Shown here: positions 41,074 to 49,941 of the stretch, piece by piece
Layout of the letters: the number at the start of each line of letters is the position of its first letter
Numbering within the stretch: the stretch's first letter is position 1
Origin: Roseovarius tolerans
Lineage (GTDB): Bacteria > Pseudomonadota > Alphaproteobacteria > Rhodobacterales > Rhodobacteraceae
Direction of reading: 5' to 3'
DNA length: 64,000 nucleotides
Assembly: GCF_900109855.1 (NCBI RefSeq)
Contig: NZ_FOBO01000003.1
Span: 62,001 to 126,000 of the forward strand
The notes under the pieces: generated by a model
Seen by the model: only the letters and a program-made list of their open reading frames with translations
Told to the model about the DNA's origin: nothing
Databases searched by the model: none
Made by a program: the position numbers and the translations under genes

Positions 41074-42309
41074 ATGAAACGTCGCGATTTTCTGAGAGGC
41101 GTCGGCGCAGTTGGGACAGCCAGCGCGCTGTCGGCTCCGGCCTTCCTGACGACGGTGAGCCGCGCTGCTGCGCAGGGCACTGACATTCCCGTGGGCTTGC
41201 TGTTTTCACTGACTGGGGCCGTGGCCGTGGTCGAGAGCACACTGCATGACGCGGCGTTGATGGCGATTGAGGAGATCAATGCGGCAGGTGGCGTGCATGG
41301 TCGTCAATTGCGCCCGATCATTGAAGATCCCGCTTCTGATCCTGCGACCTATGCTGACCGAGCCCGTCGCCTGATGATCCGTGACAAATGCGTGAGCGTA
41401 TTCGGCTCCTATACGTCAGCCAGCCGCCAGGCCGTGTTGCCGGTCACAGAGCAGCGCAAGAACCTCTACTGGTATCCAACGCTCTACGAAGGTCGCGAGT
41501 GCTCTCTTAACGTGATGTATGGCGGTGCTGTGCCGAACCAGCAGCAGGATGAATTGATTCCGTGGGCCATCGAGAATTTCGGGCCGCGCTTCTATATGAT
41601 CGGCAACAACTACGTGTATCCGAAAGAGGAGAACAACTACTGTAAGACGCTGCTGGAGAAGCACGGGGGCGAAGTGGTGCACGAAGAATATGTGCCCTTG
41701 GGCCACTCCGACTTCAGCTCGGTCATCAACCGTATCCGAGCCGAAGAACCGGACGTCATCTTTGCAACAGTGGTTGGAGACTCCGACGTCGCTTTTGCGC
41801 GGCAGTATCATGCAGCAGAGCTTGATCCCGCGAAGATGCCGGTTATCAGCCTCACACGCTCGGAAGTCGAAGTGAAGGCTATAGGCGGCGAAGCTGCGGC
41901 CGGGCACTTCTCATCTGCTCCCTACTTCATGGGCACCCAGACGCCGGAAAACGAGCGTTTCGTCGAGTCCTACAAATCTCGCTATGGCGCAGATCAGGTC
42001 ACCCATTTCGTCAGCGAAGCAGCTTACTTTCAGGTGTATCAGTTCAAAGCAGCCCTGGAGAAGCTTGATCCGGCAAATATCACGCCAGAAACGATCCGCG
42101 ACGCCGCAGTGGGGCTGACATTGAACGCGCCGCAAGGTGAAGTTCTCATCGATGAAAACTTGCACACTCACCTCTGGCCGAAGATTGGTCAGTGGCAGGC
42201 AAACGGTCAGGCCGAGGTAATGCTGGAATCGCAGAATCGCGTCGCTCCCTTGCCCTACGCTGCCTACGAGGGACAGCGTTGCACTGGCGAAGGCCTGGTG
42301 CAGGGCTGA
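41074..42309 (+). CDS. Amide/urea ABC transporter substrate-binding protein
   Basis: Periplasmic binding protein (411 residues) of the UrtA/FmdD/AmiC family. The ATG has AGAGGAGAAGTAAG upstream, and a twin-arginine-type signal (KRRDFLRGVGAVGTASALSAPAFLTTVSRAAAQG). The family core is IPVGLLFSLTGAVAVVESTLHDAALMAIEEINAAGG, YWYPTLYEG, and YGGAVPNQQ, strikingly parallel to AmiC (48122). It is the first gene of the amide operon and should deliver short-chain amides or a urea-like solute. Ligand specificity is inferred from amiE. Confidence 0.92.
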   Translation: MKRRDFLRGVGAVGTASALSAPAFLTTVSRAAAQGTDIPVGLLFSLTGAVAVVESTLHDAALMAIEEINAAGGVHGRQLRPIIEDPASDPATYADRARRLMIRDKCVSVFGSYTSASRQAVLPVTEQRKNLYWYPTLYEGRECSLNVMYGGAVPNQQQDELIPWAIENFGPRFYMIGNNYVYPKEENNYCKTLLEKHGGEVVHEEYVPLGHSDFSSVINRIRAEEPDVIFATVVGDSDVAFARQYHAAELDPAKMPVISLTRSEVEVKAIGGEAAAGHFSSAPYFMGTQTPENERFVESYKSRYGADQVTHFVSEAAYFQVYQFKAALEKLDPANITPETIRDAAVGLTLNAPQGEVLIDENLHTHLWPKIGQWQANGQAEVMLESQNRVAPLPYAAYEGQRCTGEGLVQG

Positions 42310-42347
42310 CGCCCCGACACGCAAACTCCGACAGAAGCAATCTACTG

Positions 42348-42371
42348 CCCGGCTCCACCATTGGAGCCGGG
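42348..42371 (+). terminator. Perfect 10-bp intercistronic hairpin after the binding-protein gene
   Basis: CCCGGCTCCA-CCAT-TGGAGCCGGG, a perfect stem with a tetraloop 38 bp after the binding-protein stop and 20 bp before the permease start. No T run follows. As in the TRAP operon, it probably stabilises the upstream mRNA or causes partial termination. Confidence 0.75.
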
Positions 42372-42391
42372 TCAACGGGAAGGGTGTCTCA

Positions 42392-43261
42392 ATGGACGTC
42401 ATATTGAACCAGATATTCGCCGGGCTCAGCATGGCTTCAATCCTGCTGATGATCGCCTTGGGCTTGGCCATAATTTATGGTGCGATGGGTGTCATCAATC
42501 TCGCGCATGGTGAGTTCGTAATGCTTGGAGCCTATGCGGCATGGGCGCTACAGACCTATGCAGGGTTCAGCATCATCGTCGCTCTCCCCTTTGTATTCCT
42601 CGCCGTTGCTTCAGTTGGCTGGATCATTGAGAGGGTCATTGTTCAGCGGCTCTATCATCGTCCTCTCGACACGATTCTCGCGACATGGGGAATTGGTATT
42701 GTCTTGCAGCAGTTGGTGAGACTCTTCGTCGGAGCGGAGTCACGTTTCGTGAAAGGGCCGGAAATCCTCAGTGGCAACATTGAGATTGGTGGACTGATCA
42801 TGTCCAACTACCGCATTTTTGTGATCGTGTTCTCCTTGGCTATTTTGGCGGCATCCTGGGCACTCATGACGCGAACCGAATTTGGCATGAAACTCCGCGC
42901 CGTGATCCAAAATCGTCAGATATCGGAGTGCTATGGCATTGAGGCCAAACACATATACTCGATCACGTTCGCTTATGGAGCTGGGCTTGCTGGCATCGCA
43001 GGGGCGCTGATCACACCACTCTTCAGCACCATTCCGACAATGGGGACAGGGCTTGTGGTTGACGCATTCCTTGTTGTGATCGTCGGTGGGTTGGGAAGCC
43101 TGCTTGGTGCTGCCACTGCCTCCGTGCTCATCGGCGAAGCAACTGCACTTTTCTCGATGCTGCTCAACGATACGCTTGGTCGGATCGCCGTGCTGGCTGG
43201 AATTATCGTGCTTATCCGGTTCCGCCCAAAGGGCCTATTTCCGTCCAACACCCGCCGCTGA
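42392..43261 (+). CDS. ABC transporter permease, branched-chain/urea-amide type (UrtB/LivH-like)
   Basis: Inner-membrane permease of 289 residues with about eight hydrophobic helices. Typical LivH/UrtB motifs are IIYGAMGVINLAHGEFVMLGAYAAW near the N-terminus and GLGSLLGAATASVLIGE toward the C-terminus. It pairs with the UrtC-like permease 11 bp downstream. GGGAAGGGT is upstream of the ATG. It forms half of the translocation pore for the amide/urea importer. Confidence 0.9.
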   Translation: MDVILNQIFAGLSMASILLMIALGLAIIYGAMGVINLAHGEFVMLGAYAAWALQTYAGFSIIVALPFVFLAVASVGWIIERVIVQRLYHRPLDTILATWGIGIVLQQLVRLFVGAESRFVKGPEILSGNIEIGGLIMSNYRIFVIVFSLAILAASWALMTRTEFGMKLRAVIQNRQISECYGIEAKHIYSITFAYGAGLAGIAGALITPLFSTIPTMGTGLVVDAFLVVIVGGLGSLLGAATASVLIGEATALFSMLLNDTLGRIAVLAGIIVLIRFRPKGLFPSNTRR

Positions 43262-43271
43262 GGAGAGCAAA

Positions 43272-44384
43272 ATGACAACGAAACTATTCTACGACCTGTT
43301 TGCACTCGCAGTCTTTGCAGTGGTTATCGTAGTCGGGGTCCCATTCCTAATGGGGTTCGACGGGTTCGAGTTGAACACCTTTGCGCGCTATCTCGCGCTC
43401 GGCATAGTGTCACTCGCGCTAGCGCTCTCGTGGGGAAGCGCCGGGCTGCTCAACCTCGGCCAGGCTGCGACTTTCGGCATGGGCTCTTACGCGATGGCCA
43501 TGCATCTCAAGCTCAAGGCGAGCGGCGACGCTCTGCCTGACTTCATGGGATGGAACAATGTCCCAGAACTGCCACTTATTTGGATTCCTTTTCACTCACT
43601 CGGCTTCACCCTGTTGGCCGGGCTACTGGTGCCGGCATTCGTGGGCGGACTGATCGCTATGTTCATGTTTCGCGCACGGATTGCCGGCGTCTTTGTCGCG
43701 ATCATCACACTTGCATTCCTGGTAGCGTTCCAACTGGTTGTAATTGAACAACAGGGTATTACAGGAGGTCAGAATGGTCTGACCGGGCTCGCCCCGCTGA
43801 GCTTGCTTGGCTGGAGCGTCGACACCTATGACGTGAGCTTCTACTACCTTGTCGCAGGCTGCCTGATGGCGGCAATCACAGTCGGACTCTACCTAACGCA
43901 CAGCAAGTTCGGACTGATCTTGCGCGCAATACGCGAGGACGCAGACCGCACCCGGTTTTTTGGCTACAATGTGGCCAATTACCAAACCGTTATTTTCTGT
44001 ATCTCAGCAGCACTGGCTGGCTGGGCAGGCATGCTTTACACACTCGTTCTCGAGTTCGCATCCCCAACCTACATGAGTGTGTCGTTCAGCCTCGCCATCG
44101 TGATCTGGTGCGCGGTTGGCGGGCGGGATTCCGTGATTGCAGCTGCCATTGGCGCAATCATCGTGAATCTTCTCGAGGGGCGCCTTTCGGACGTCTTCGT
44201 AGAAGGCTGGAACCTTATGCTCGGCGTCATCTTCGTTCTTGTGGTGATGTTCATTCCACGCGGGTTGCACGGATTGATCGGCGACTTGTGGAAGGCACTG
44301 AATAACCAATCCCACAAACAGCGCGCCAATGAAGCTGAGCCAAAATTGCAGCCACAACCGGTTAAATCCGGTCAGGAGAAATAA
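43272..44384 (+). CDS. ABC transporter permease, branched-chain/urea-amide type (UrtC/LivM-like)
   Basis: Second permease of 370 residues with about 10 hydrophobic segments and the LivM signature (LSWGSAGLLNLGQAATFGMGSYAM, GITGGQNGLTGL, FGLILRAIREDADRTRFFGYNV). The start at 43272 has AGGAGAGCAAA; the frame is open to 43086 but would overlap the upstream permease. It is followed 3 bp later by the ATPase. It pairs with the permease at 42392. Confidence 0.9.
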   Translation: MTTKLFYDLFALAVFAVVIVVGVPFLMGFDGFELNTFARYLALGIVSLALALSWGSAGLLNLGQAATFGMGSYAMAMHLKLKASGDALPDFMGWNNVPELPLIWIPFHSLGFTLLAGLLVPAFVGGLIAMFMFRARIAGVFVAIITLAFLVAFQLVVIEQQGITGGQNGLTGLAPLSLLGWSVDTYDVSFYYLVAGCLMAAITVGLYLTHSKFGLILRAIREDADRTRFFGYNVANYQTVIFCISAALAGWAGMLYTLVLEFASPTYMSVSFSLAIVIWCAVGGRDSVIAAAIGAIIVNLLEGRLSDVFVEGWNLMLGVIFVLVVMFIPRGLHGLIGDLWKALNNQSHKQRANEAEPKLQPQPVKSGQEK

Positions 44385-44386
44385 TC

Positions 44387-45115
44387 ATGGCCCAGCTTCA
44401 GGTAACCGATCTGCATGTCGATTTCGGAGGGCTTCGCGCCGTTGATGGGCTTTCCTTCAACGTGAACGAAGGCGAAATACTCTGTCTCCTTGGCCCGAAT
44501 GGAGCAGGCAAATCGACTACTCTCGACCTCATCTGTGGGAAGACTCAGCCCACAAGCGGATCGATCCGGTTCGAAGGCACTGATATTTCTCAGTTGCTTG
44601 AATTCCGGCGGGCGCGCTTGGGTATCGGGCGCAAATTTCAGGTGCCATCTGTCTACAAAGAGCTGACCGTAGCCGAGAACCTCTCAGTCGCTCGCTCACG
44701 CAGTCCTGGAATTTGGCACGCGCTTACCCGCTTCTCATTATCCGACGGCCGCGTGGCAGCGCCGATCCTGGAGCGTGTTGGCCTGGAAGCCAGGGCAAGC
44801 GAGATCGCGGGCAATCTCTCGCACGGGGAAACTCAATGGCTCGAGATCGCCATGCTGATCGCTCAGGACAGCCGCTTGATCCTGATGGATGAACCAACGG
44901 CCGGTATGACCATTCAGGAAACCGCACGCACTGCCGAGATATTTCGATCGCTCAGCACCAGCCACACCCTCATCGTAGTGGAGCATGACATGTCCTTTGT
45001 TCGCACCGTCGCGGACAGAATCGTCGTGATGAACCGCGGTGCCATGCTGGCTGAGGGCACGATCGAAGAGATCGAGACGAACGACGACGTTAAGACTGCA
45101 TATTTGGGGCATTGA
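44387..45115 (+). CDS. ABC transporter ATPase (UrtD/LivG-like)
   Basis: ATP-binding subunit of 242 residues. Walker A is GPNGAGKST, the C-motif is LSHGETQWLEIAM (a divergent signature typical of UrtD), Walker B is LILMDEP, and the H-loop is VVEHDMSFV. It starts 3 bp after the permease stop and overlaps the next ATPase region by a few bases. It powers amide/urea import together with the downstream ATPase. Confidence 0.92.
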   Translation: MAQLQVTDLHVDFGGLRAVDGLSFNVNEGEILCLLGPNGAGKSTTLDLICGKTQPTSGSIRFEGTDISQLLEFRRARLGIGRKFQVPSVYKELTVAENLSVARSRSPGIWHALTRFSLSDGRVAAPILERVGLEARASEIAGNLSHGETQWLEIAMLIAQDSRLILMDEPTAGMTIQETARTAEIFRSLSTSHTLIVVEHDMSFVRTVADRIVVMNRGAMLAEGTIEEIETNDDVKTAYLGH

Positions 45116-45117
45116 TC

Positions 45118-45819
45118 ATGGAAACCATGCGAGCAAAGGATCTATTTTCGTTCTATGGCAAGAGCCCGGTGATACAGGGTGTCACCTTTGATCTGGCACC
45201 TGGCGAGTTTCTCGCCATCCTGGGACGCAATGGTGTCGGCAAGACCACTCTGCTGAAATCTCTCATGGGGCTCACCGACCGCTGTGACGGAGGGCTTGTC
45301 TTCGGCGAGAATGAATTGCTTGGTCTGAGCACATCGCAGCGTGCGCAACTCGGCATTGCCTACATTCCGCAGGGCCGTGAGATCATTCCTGACTTCACGG
45401 TCCGTGAGAATATTCTGATGGGCACCTTCGCCCGCCCTGACGGTGGGCGCGAAATCCCCGACTATCTCTTCGAAATGTTTCCGATCTTGGACGAGTTCAT
45501 CGGCCGAAAAGGCGGGGACTTGTCCGGAGGACAGCAACAGCAACTGGCTATCGCAAGGGCGCTTGCGATGGATCCTAAGATTCTGATCCTCGACGAGCCG
45601 ACCGAAGGCATTCAGCCCAACATCGTCAAGCAAATCGAAGAGGCGATCATTCGGCTGAACAAGGAGCGAGGCCTCGGCATCATTCTCGTGGAACAAAACG
45701 TGCCATTCGCAAGACGCGCTTCAGACCGTTTCCTGGTGCTCGACAAGGGCCGTGTAGTCCTGAGCGGGCACAGCACCGATCTCACCGACTCCGTCGTGGA
45801 GAAGCACCTGACCTTCTGA
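45118..45819 (+). CDS. ABC transporter ATPase (UrtE/LivF-like)
   Basis: Second ATPase of 233 residues. Walker A GRNGVGKTTLLKSLMGL, Q-loop and the C-motif LSGGQQQQLAIARALAM, Walker B LILDEPTEGIQPNIVKQIEEAI and the H-type VEQNVPFARRASDRFLVLDKG are all present. The ATG at 45118 is preferred to a TTG at 45112 overlapping the upstream stop. It completes the five-gene importer. A 45-bp gap then leads to amiE. Confidence 0.92.
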   Translation: METMRAKDLFSFYGKSPVIQGVTFDLAPGEFLAILGRNGVGKTTLLKSLMGLTDRCDGGLVFGENELLGLSTSQRAQLGIAYIPQGREIIPDFTVRENILMGTFARPDGGREIPDYLFEMFPILDEFIGRKGGDLSGGQQQQLAIARALAMDPKILILDEPTEGIQPNIVKQIEEAIIRLNKERGLGIILVEQNVPFARRASDRFLVLDKGRVVLSGHSTDLTDSVVEKHLTF

Positions 45820-45864
45820 CGGTCAGGCAATCAGCACCGCAGTAACTCAAGAAAAGGATAAGAC

Positions 45865-46908
45865 ATGAGACATGGTGACATCTCAAGCAGCGACAACACC
45901 GTCGGCGTTGCAGTCGTCAACTACAAGATGCCCCGGATGCATACCAAGGCGGAGGTTCTAGACAACGCACAGAACATCGCCGACATGATCATCGGCATGA
46001 AGAAAGGCCTTCCCGGGATGGATCTGGTAGTCTTCCCGGAATACAGCACTCAGGGGATCATGTATGATCCCGACGAGATGATGGAGACCGCGGCCACGAT
46101 ACCTGGTGAAGAGACCGAAATTTTTGCCGCCGCCTGCCGCAAGGCGAACACCTGGGGCGTTTTCTCGATCACCGGCGAACGCCACGAAGAGCACCCAAAG
46201 AAGACACCTTACAACACGCTCATCCTTATGAACAACAAGGGTGAGATCGTGCAGAAGTATCGCAAGGTTCTGCCGTGGAATCCGATCGAGGGCTGGTATC
46301 CGGGCGATCAGACCTACGTCTGTGAAGGCCCAAAGGGCCTCAAGGTCAGCTTGATAATCTGTGACGACGGCAATTATCCGGAGATCTGGCGCGACTGCGC
46401 CATGAAGGGTGCCGAACTGATCGTGCGCTGCCAAGGCTACATGTATCCTGCAAAAGAACAGCAGGTGGTCATGGCAAAGGCGATGGCCTGGGCGAACAAT
46501 AGCTACGTCGCTGTCTCAAATGCCGCAGGTTTTGACGGGGTCTATTCTTACTTCGGACATTCAGCGATCATCGGCTTTGATGGGCGGACGCTGGGTGAAT
46601 GCGGCGAAGAGGACATGGGCATCCAATATGCACAGCTTTCGATCCCCGAGATCCGCGACGCCCGTGCCAACGATCAATCCCAGAACCACCTCTTCAAGCT
46701 TCTGCACCGCGGCTATACCGGTATTCATGCCTCGGGCGATGGTGACAAGGGTGTGGCCGAATGTCCGTTCGAATTCTATCGCAACTGGGTGAACGACGCG
46801 GAAAAGACACGGGAGCATGTCGAGTCCTTTACCCGTTCGACCGTCGGCGTGGCCTGCTGCCCGGTCGGCGGCTTGCCCACTGGTGCAAAAGAAAAAGAAG
46901 CGAAGTGA
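45865..46908 (+). CDS. amiE: Aliphatic amidase AmiE
   Basis: Nitrilase-superfamily aliphatic amidase (347 residues), hydrolysing short amides such as acetamide to acid and ammonia. The sequence parallels Pseudomonas AmiE almost residue for residue at the N-terminus ([21 protein letters not shown]). The catalytic triad is Glu59 (VVFPEYS), Lys134 (KYRKVLP) and Cys166 ([14 protein letters not shown]). GAAAAGGATAAGAC precedes the ATG. It lies directly after the importer genes, so imported amide is cleaved to assimilate nitrogen and acetate-like carbon. Confidence 0.97.
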   Translation: MRHGDISSSDNTVGVAVVNYKMPRMHTKAEVLDNAQNIADMIIGMKKGLPGMDLVVFPEYSTQGIMYDPDEMMETAATIPGEETEIFAAACRKANTWGVFSITGERHEEHPKKTPYNTLILMNNKGEIVQKYRKVLPWNPIEGWYPGDQTYVCEGPKGLKVSLIICDDGNYPEIWRDCAMKGAELIVRCQGYMYPAKEQQVVMAKAMAWANNSYVAVSNAAGFDGVYSYFGHSAIIGFDGRTLGECGEEDMGIQYAQLSIPEIRDARANDQSQNHLFKLLHRGYTGIHASGDGDKGVAECPFEFYRNWVNDAEKTREHVESFTRSTVGVACCPVGGLPTGAKEKEAK

Positions 46909-46928
46909 TCTCGCTCAATCTCCCGCTT

Positions 46929-46956
46929 TGGAACGGCGCCAAGCTGCGCCGTTCCA
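46929..46956 (+). terminator. Perfect 11-bp intercistronic hairpin after amiE
   Basis: TGGAACGGCGC-CAAGCT-GCGCCGTTCCA, an 11-bp stem and 6-nt loop between amiE and amiB. It lacks a T run. It would lower amiBCR expression relative to amiE, consistent with regulatory proteins being needed in small amounts. Confidence 0.75.
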
Positions 46957-46983
46957 GATCTTCCCCGGAATGGTGGACTTATA

Positions 46984-48105
46984 ATGCCGTTTTTGACTGA
47001 TCGACTGCATGATAGTGCACGTCAGGAAAAACTGACCTCGGCTTTGGCCGATGAAAATGCACGCATGACTGTGGCGAATACCACAAAGCAGCCCGAGACA
47101 GGGTTGCAATCTCGTTTTTCGTTCGACCTCCAGATGGTCGAAGCTGAATTGCGTGCGGCTATCATCGGACAGGATGAAAGTATCAACGAGTTGCTCGATA
47201 TCCTCAAAGTCGTTCGAGCCGATATTGGCGACCCACGCAAGCCTCTGGCTACGGTTTTGTTCTGCGGTCCAACGGGAGTGGGCAAAACTGAAACGGTGCG
47301 AACGCTTGCGCGTGCACTCTACGGCGATGCAGACGCTTTCTGTCGCATTGACATGAACACATTGTCCCAAGAGCATTATGCGGCTGCTCTTACAGGGGCG
47401 CCTCCCGGATATGTCGGCTCCAAAGAAGGCACCACGATCCTTGATCAAGAGAAGATCGAAGGCACACGCAACCTTCCGGGGCTTGTGCTGTTTGACGAGT
47501 TGGAGAAGGCCAGCGACGAGGTCGTTCTGGCGCTCATGAATGTGTTTGACAATGGCTTGCTGACTGTCGCTTCAGGAGAAAAAACCTACTCGTTCCGCAA
47601 TGCCCTGGTATTCATGTCCTCTAACCTCGGCGCGCGCGAATTGATGGACATTGATGAGCAACGTAGCCGCCTGTGGCATCGTTTCCTCTCAGCCCGCAAG
47701 AGCCGTCGGTCACAGGCCCACGACATAGTCATGAAATGCCTTCTTGAAAGATTTCCGCCGGAATTGGTCAATCGAATCGACCATGTCGATACGTTCAATT
47801 GGATATCCCGCGACAAGGTTCCTGCACTCGTAGATGTCGAGTTGACGCGGCTCAATCGGCGCCTTCGCAAACACGACCTTTCACTGGACATCACTACAAC
47901 CCTGAGGGATTTTCTTTCATCCGAAGGATATGATAAGCAGTTCGGAGCGCGGGGCTTAAGACGGGCGATACGGCGGCATCTCGAATTTCCCTTGGCCGGT
48001 TTTCTACTGAACGGGCCTTCCCCTACAGCTGTTGGACCGGACCAGCATGTGATCCAAATTCTTGCGGACCGAAAAGATGGAACGGTCCAGTTTCAATATT
48101 CCTGA
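46984..48105 (+). CDS. amiB: AmiB, ClpX/ClpB-like AAA+ ATPase
   Basis: AAA+ ATPase of 373 residues, related to the AmiB protein of the Pseudomonas ami operon. Walker A GPTGVGKTETVRT is at 95-107 and Walker B VLFDELEKA at 168-176; a ClpB-type pore-loop region (GAPPGYVGSKEGTT) and sensor region (MSSNLGARELMDI) follow, with a C-terminal D2-small domain (GARGLRRAIRRHLEFPLAGFLL). Its exact role in amide use is not established; it may act as a chaperone for the amidase or transporter. It precedes amiC by 16 bp. Confidence 0.9.
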   Translation: MPFLTDRLHDSARQEKLTSALADENARMTVANTTKQPETGLQSRFSFDLQMVEAELRAAIIGQDESINELLDILKVVRADIGDPRKPLATVLFCGPTGVGKTETVRTLARALYGDADAFCRIDMNTLSQEHYAAALTGAPPGYVGSKEGTTILDQEKIEGTRNLPGLVLFDELEKASDEVVLALMNVFDNGLLTVASGEKTYSFRNALVFMSSNLGARELMDIDEQRSRLWHRFLSARKSRRSQAHDIVMKCLLERFPPELVNRIDHVDTFNWISRDKVPALVDVELTRLNRRLRKHDLSLDITTTLRDFLSSEGYDKQFGARGLRRAIRRHLEFPLAGFLLNGPSPTAVGPDQHVIQILADRKDGTVQFQYS

Positions 48106-48121
48106 ATAAAGGTGCCTCTTC

Positions 48122-49291
48122 GTGACAAGAACCGAAAGCTGGAAGATCGGACTGCTCTTTTCGACATCAGGTGTGACCTCGATAATCGAGCAGTCGCAAC
48201 TCAATGGTGCGTTACTGGCCATCGATCAGATCAACGCAAAGGGTGGAATTCGCGGGCTTCCGCTAGAGGCGGTCAGCTACGATCCTGGCTCCATCGTTCC
48301 TCGCTACGGTGAATTGGCCGAGCGCTTGATCGTGGAAGATAAGGTGAGTGTCATCTTTGGCTGCTACATGTCGTCTTCACGCAAAGAGGTTTTGCCCGTG
48401 GTCGAGCGGCGCAATGCCCTTTTCTTCTATCCGACCCTTTATGAGGGCTTTGAATATTCTCCGAACGTCATCTACGGTGGGGCTTGCCCTAACCAGAACA
48501 GTGTGCCGCTTGCTAACTACCTGATGAGCGCCTTTGGCCATCGCATATTCTTCGTAGGCTCCAACTACATCTATCCCTATGAATCCAATCGAGTAATGCG
48601 AAACGTTCTTCGGCAAGGTGGCGGTGAAGTGGTTGGCGAACGCTATTTTGATCTCACTACCTGCGCAGAAGATTTCACTGATGTAGTCAAGGAAATCATG
48701 GAGGTTCGGCCCGACGCGATCTTTTCCACAATCGTGGGGCAATCATGCATTGAGTTTTATCGCGCCTACCATGCAGCGGGAGGTGACGGACGTATCTGCC
48801 CCATAGCCAGCCTCACAACGAACGAAGGTGAGATTAGCGCAATCGGGGCAGATGCAGCTGTTGGCCACATAACCGCAGCACCTTATTTCCGATCGATCAA
48901 CTCCGTGGCGAACCGGCGCTTTCTCAAGGCCTATGAACAAAAATTTGGTTCTACAATTGATGTTACAAGCTGCTGCGAAGCTGCTTATAGTCAAGTGCAT
49001 CTGTTTGCGGCAGCCTTGGAGGAGACTGGTGAAATGGACACAGATTGCTTGCGCGAGGCCCTGTTGGGCGAGGCGTTTGATGCGCCCCAGGGCCAGATCA
49101 AGATCGACCCGGAAAACAATCACACATATCTTCAGTCGCGCATCGCAATGGTCAATGGCGAAGGCGAGTTCGTAATAGACCTCAAAGTCCGTCGCGCGAT
49201 CAAACCAGACCCCTACCTCGTCTATCCGGCGATCCATGACTGGAGTTTCCGCACTCAAAAAGTTTCCGGGGGTGGCGGTCACCATGCATGA
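48122..49291 (+). CDS. amiC: AmiC, amide-sensing regulator
   Basis: Cytoplasmic amide-binding protein (389 residues, GTG start, no signal peptide) that sequesters AmiR in the absence of inducer. It matches the Pseudomonas AmiC pattern: IGLLFSTSGVT near the start, FGCYMSSSRKEVLPVVERRNALFFYPTLYEGFEYSPNVIYGGACPNQNS, and IASLTTNEGE. It is a paralogue of the transporter binding protein at 41074 (shared YPTLYEG and YGGA.PNQ motifs), but without export signal. It overlaps amiR by 8 bp, as in the AmiC-AmiR complex genes. Confidence 0.95.
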   Translation: MTRTESWKIGLLFSTSGVTSIIEQSQLNGALLAIDQINAKGGIRGLPLEAVSYDPGSIVPRYGELAERLIVEDKVSVIFGCYMSSSRKEVLPVVERRNALFFYPTLYEGFEYSPNVIYGGACPNQNSVPLANYLMSAFGHRIFFVGSNYIYPYESNRVMRNVLRQGGGEVVGERYFDLTTCAEDFTDVVKEIMEVRPDAIFSTIVGQSCIEFYRAYHAAGGDGRICPIASLTTNEGEISAIGADAAVGHITAAPYFRSINSVANRRFLKAYEQKFGSTIDVTSCCEAAYSQVHLFAAALEETGEMDTDCLREALLGEAFDAPQGQIKIDPENNHTYLQSRIAMVNGEGEFVIDLKVRRAIKPDPYLVYPAIHDWSFRTQKVSGGGGHHA

Positions 49292-49883
49292 CCTGATCCG
49301 CGACCTACGCGATCAGAATGTTCTGCTGATCCATCCGCGTGATCGGAGTGCAGACGAACTTCTGCAACAAGTGAATCGGATCGGATGTAGTTTCGATCAC
49401 ATGTGGCCGGTGCCACACGCTTTACCAGATAAGTTCGACATGGTCTTTGTCGATGTTACCGATCAGTCCGCCAGTAAGTTGAAGAGCTTTTTCGACAAAC
49501 GCGAGAAGCGTGCAACAATCATTACAATCATCGGATATGAAAATCCTTCGGTCTTGGACATCATTCTTGAGATCGGAGCACATGCCGTGTTGACGAAACC
49601 AGTCCGCGCAGCGGGTGTCTTGAGCAGTATGCTCATGGCGCGGCGATTTCAGTCCGAGCAAGAAAGGTTTTCCAAGGACCTCACCAAGCTACGGGAAAAG
49701 CTCGAGAATGTGCAAAAGGTCAATGATGCAAAATTCATTCTGATGCGCCATCGCGGAATTACCGAACGCGAAGCATATCATCTAATCCGCAAACAAGCTA
49801 TGGCCAAGCGGACCACAACAACAGAAATTGCACAATCAATTATCAATGCTGAGAGCATTCTCAGCAATATGGGCGATAGCTAA
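49284..49883 (+). CDS. amiR: AmiR, ANTAR-domain transcription antiterminator
   Basis: RNA-binding antitermination regulator (199 residues). It has a pseudo-receiver N-terminus (NVLLIHPRDRSADELLQQVNRIGC, then DMVFVDVTDQS and IITIIGYENPSVLDIILEIGAHAVLTKPV), a coiled coil at about 125-150, and a C-terminal ANTAR helical bundle (NDAKFILMRHRGITEREAYHLIRKQAMAKRTTTTEIAQSIIN). The start is ATG 49284, overlapping amiC by 8 bp. It should bind the leader hairpins at 40945 when amide releases it from AmiC, letting RNA polymerase pass the terminator at 40981. Confidence 0.95.
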   Translation: MHDLIRDLRDQNVLLIHPRDRSADELLQQVNRIGCSFDHMWPVPHALPDKFDMVFVDVTDQSASKLKSFFDKREKRATIITIIGYENPSVLDIILEIGAHAVLTKPVRAAGVLSSMLMARRFQSEQERFSKDLTKLREKLENVQKVNDAKFILMRHRGITEREAYHLIRKQAMAKRTTTTEIAQSIINAESILSNMGDS

Positions 49884-49941
49884 AAGGCTATTCTATCGCG
49901 TCTAAACACCTACGAACTGTTTTTCGAACACCGGAGGCACC

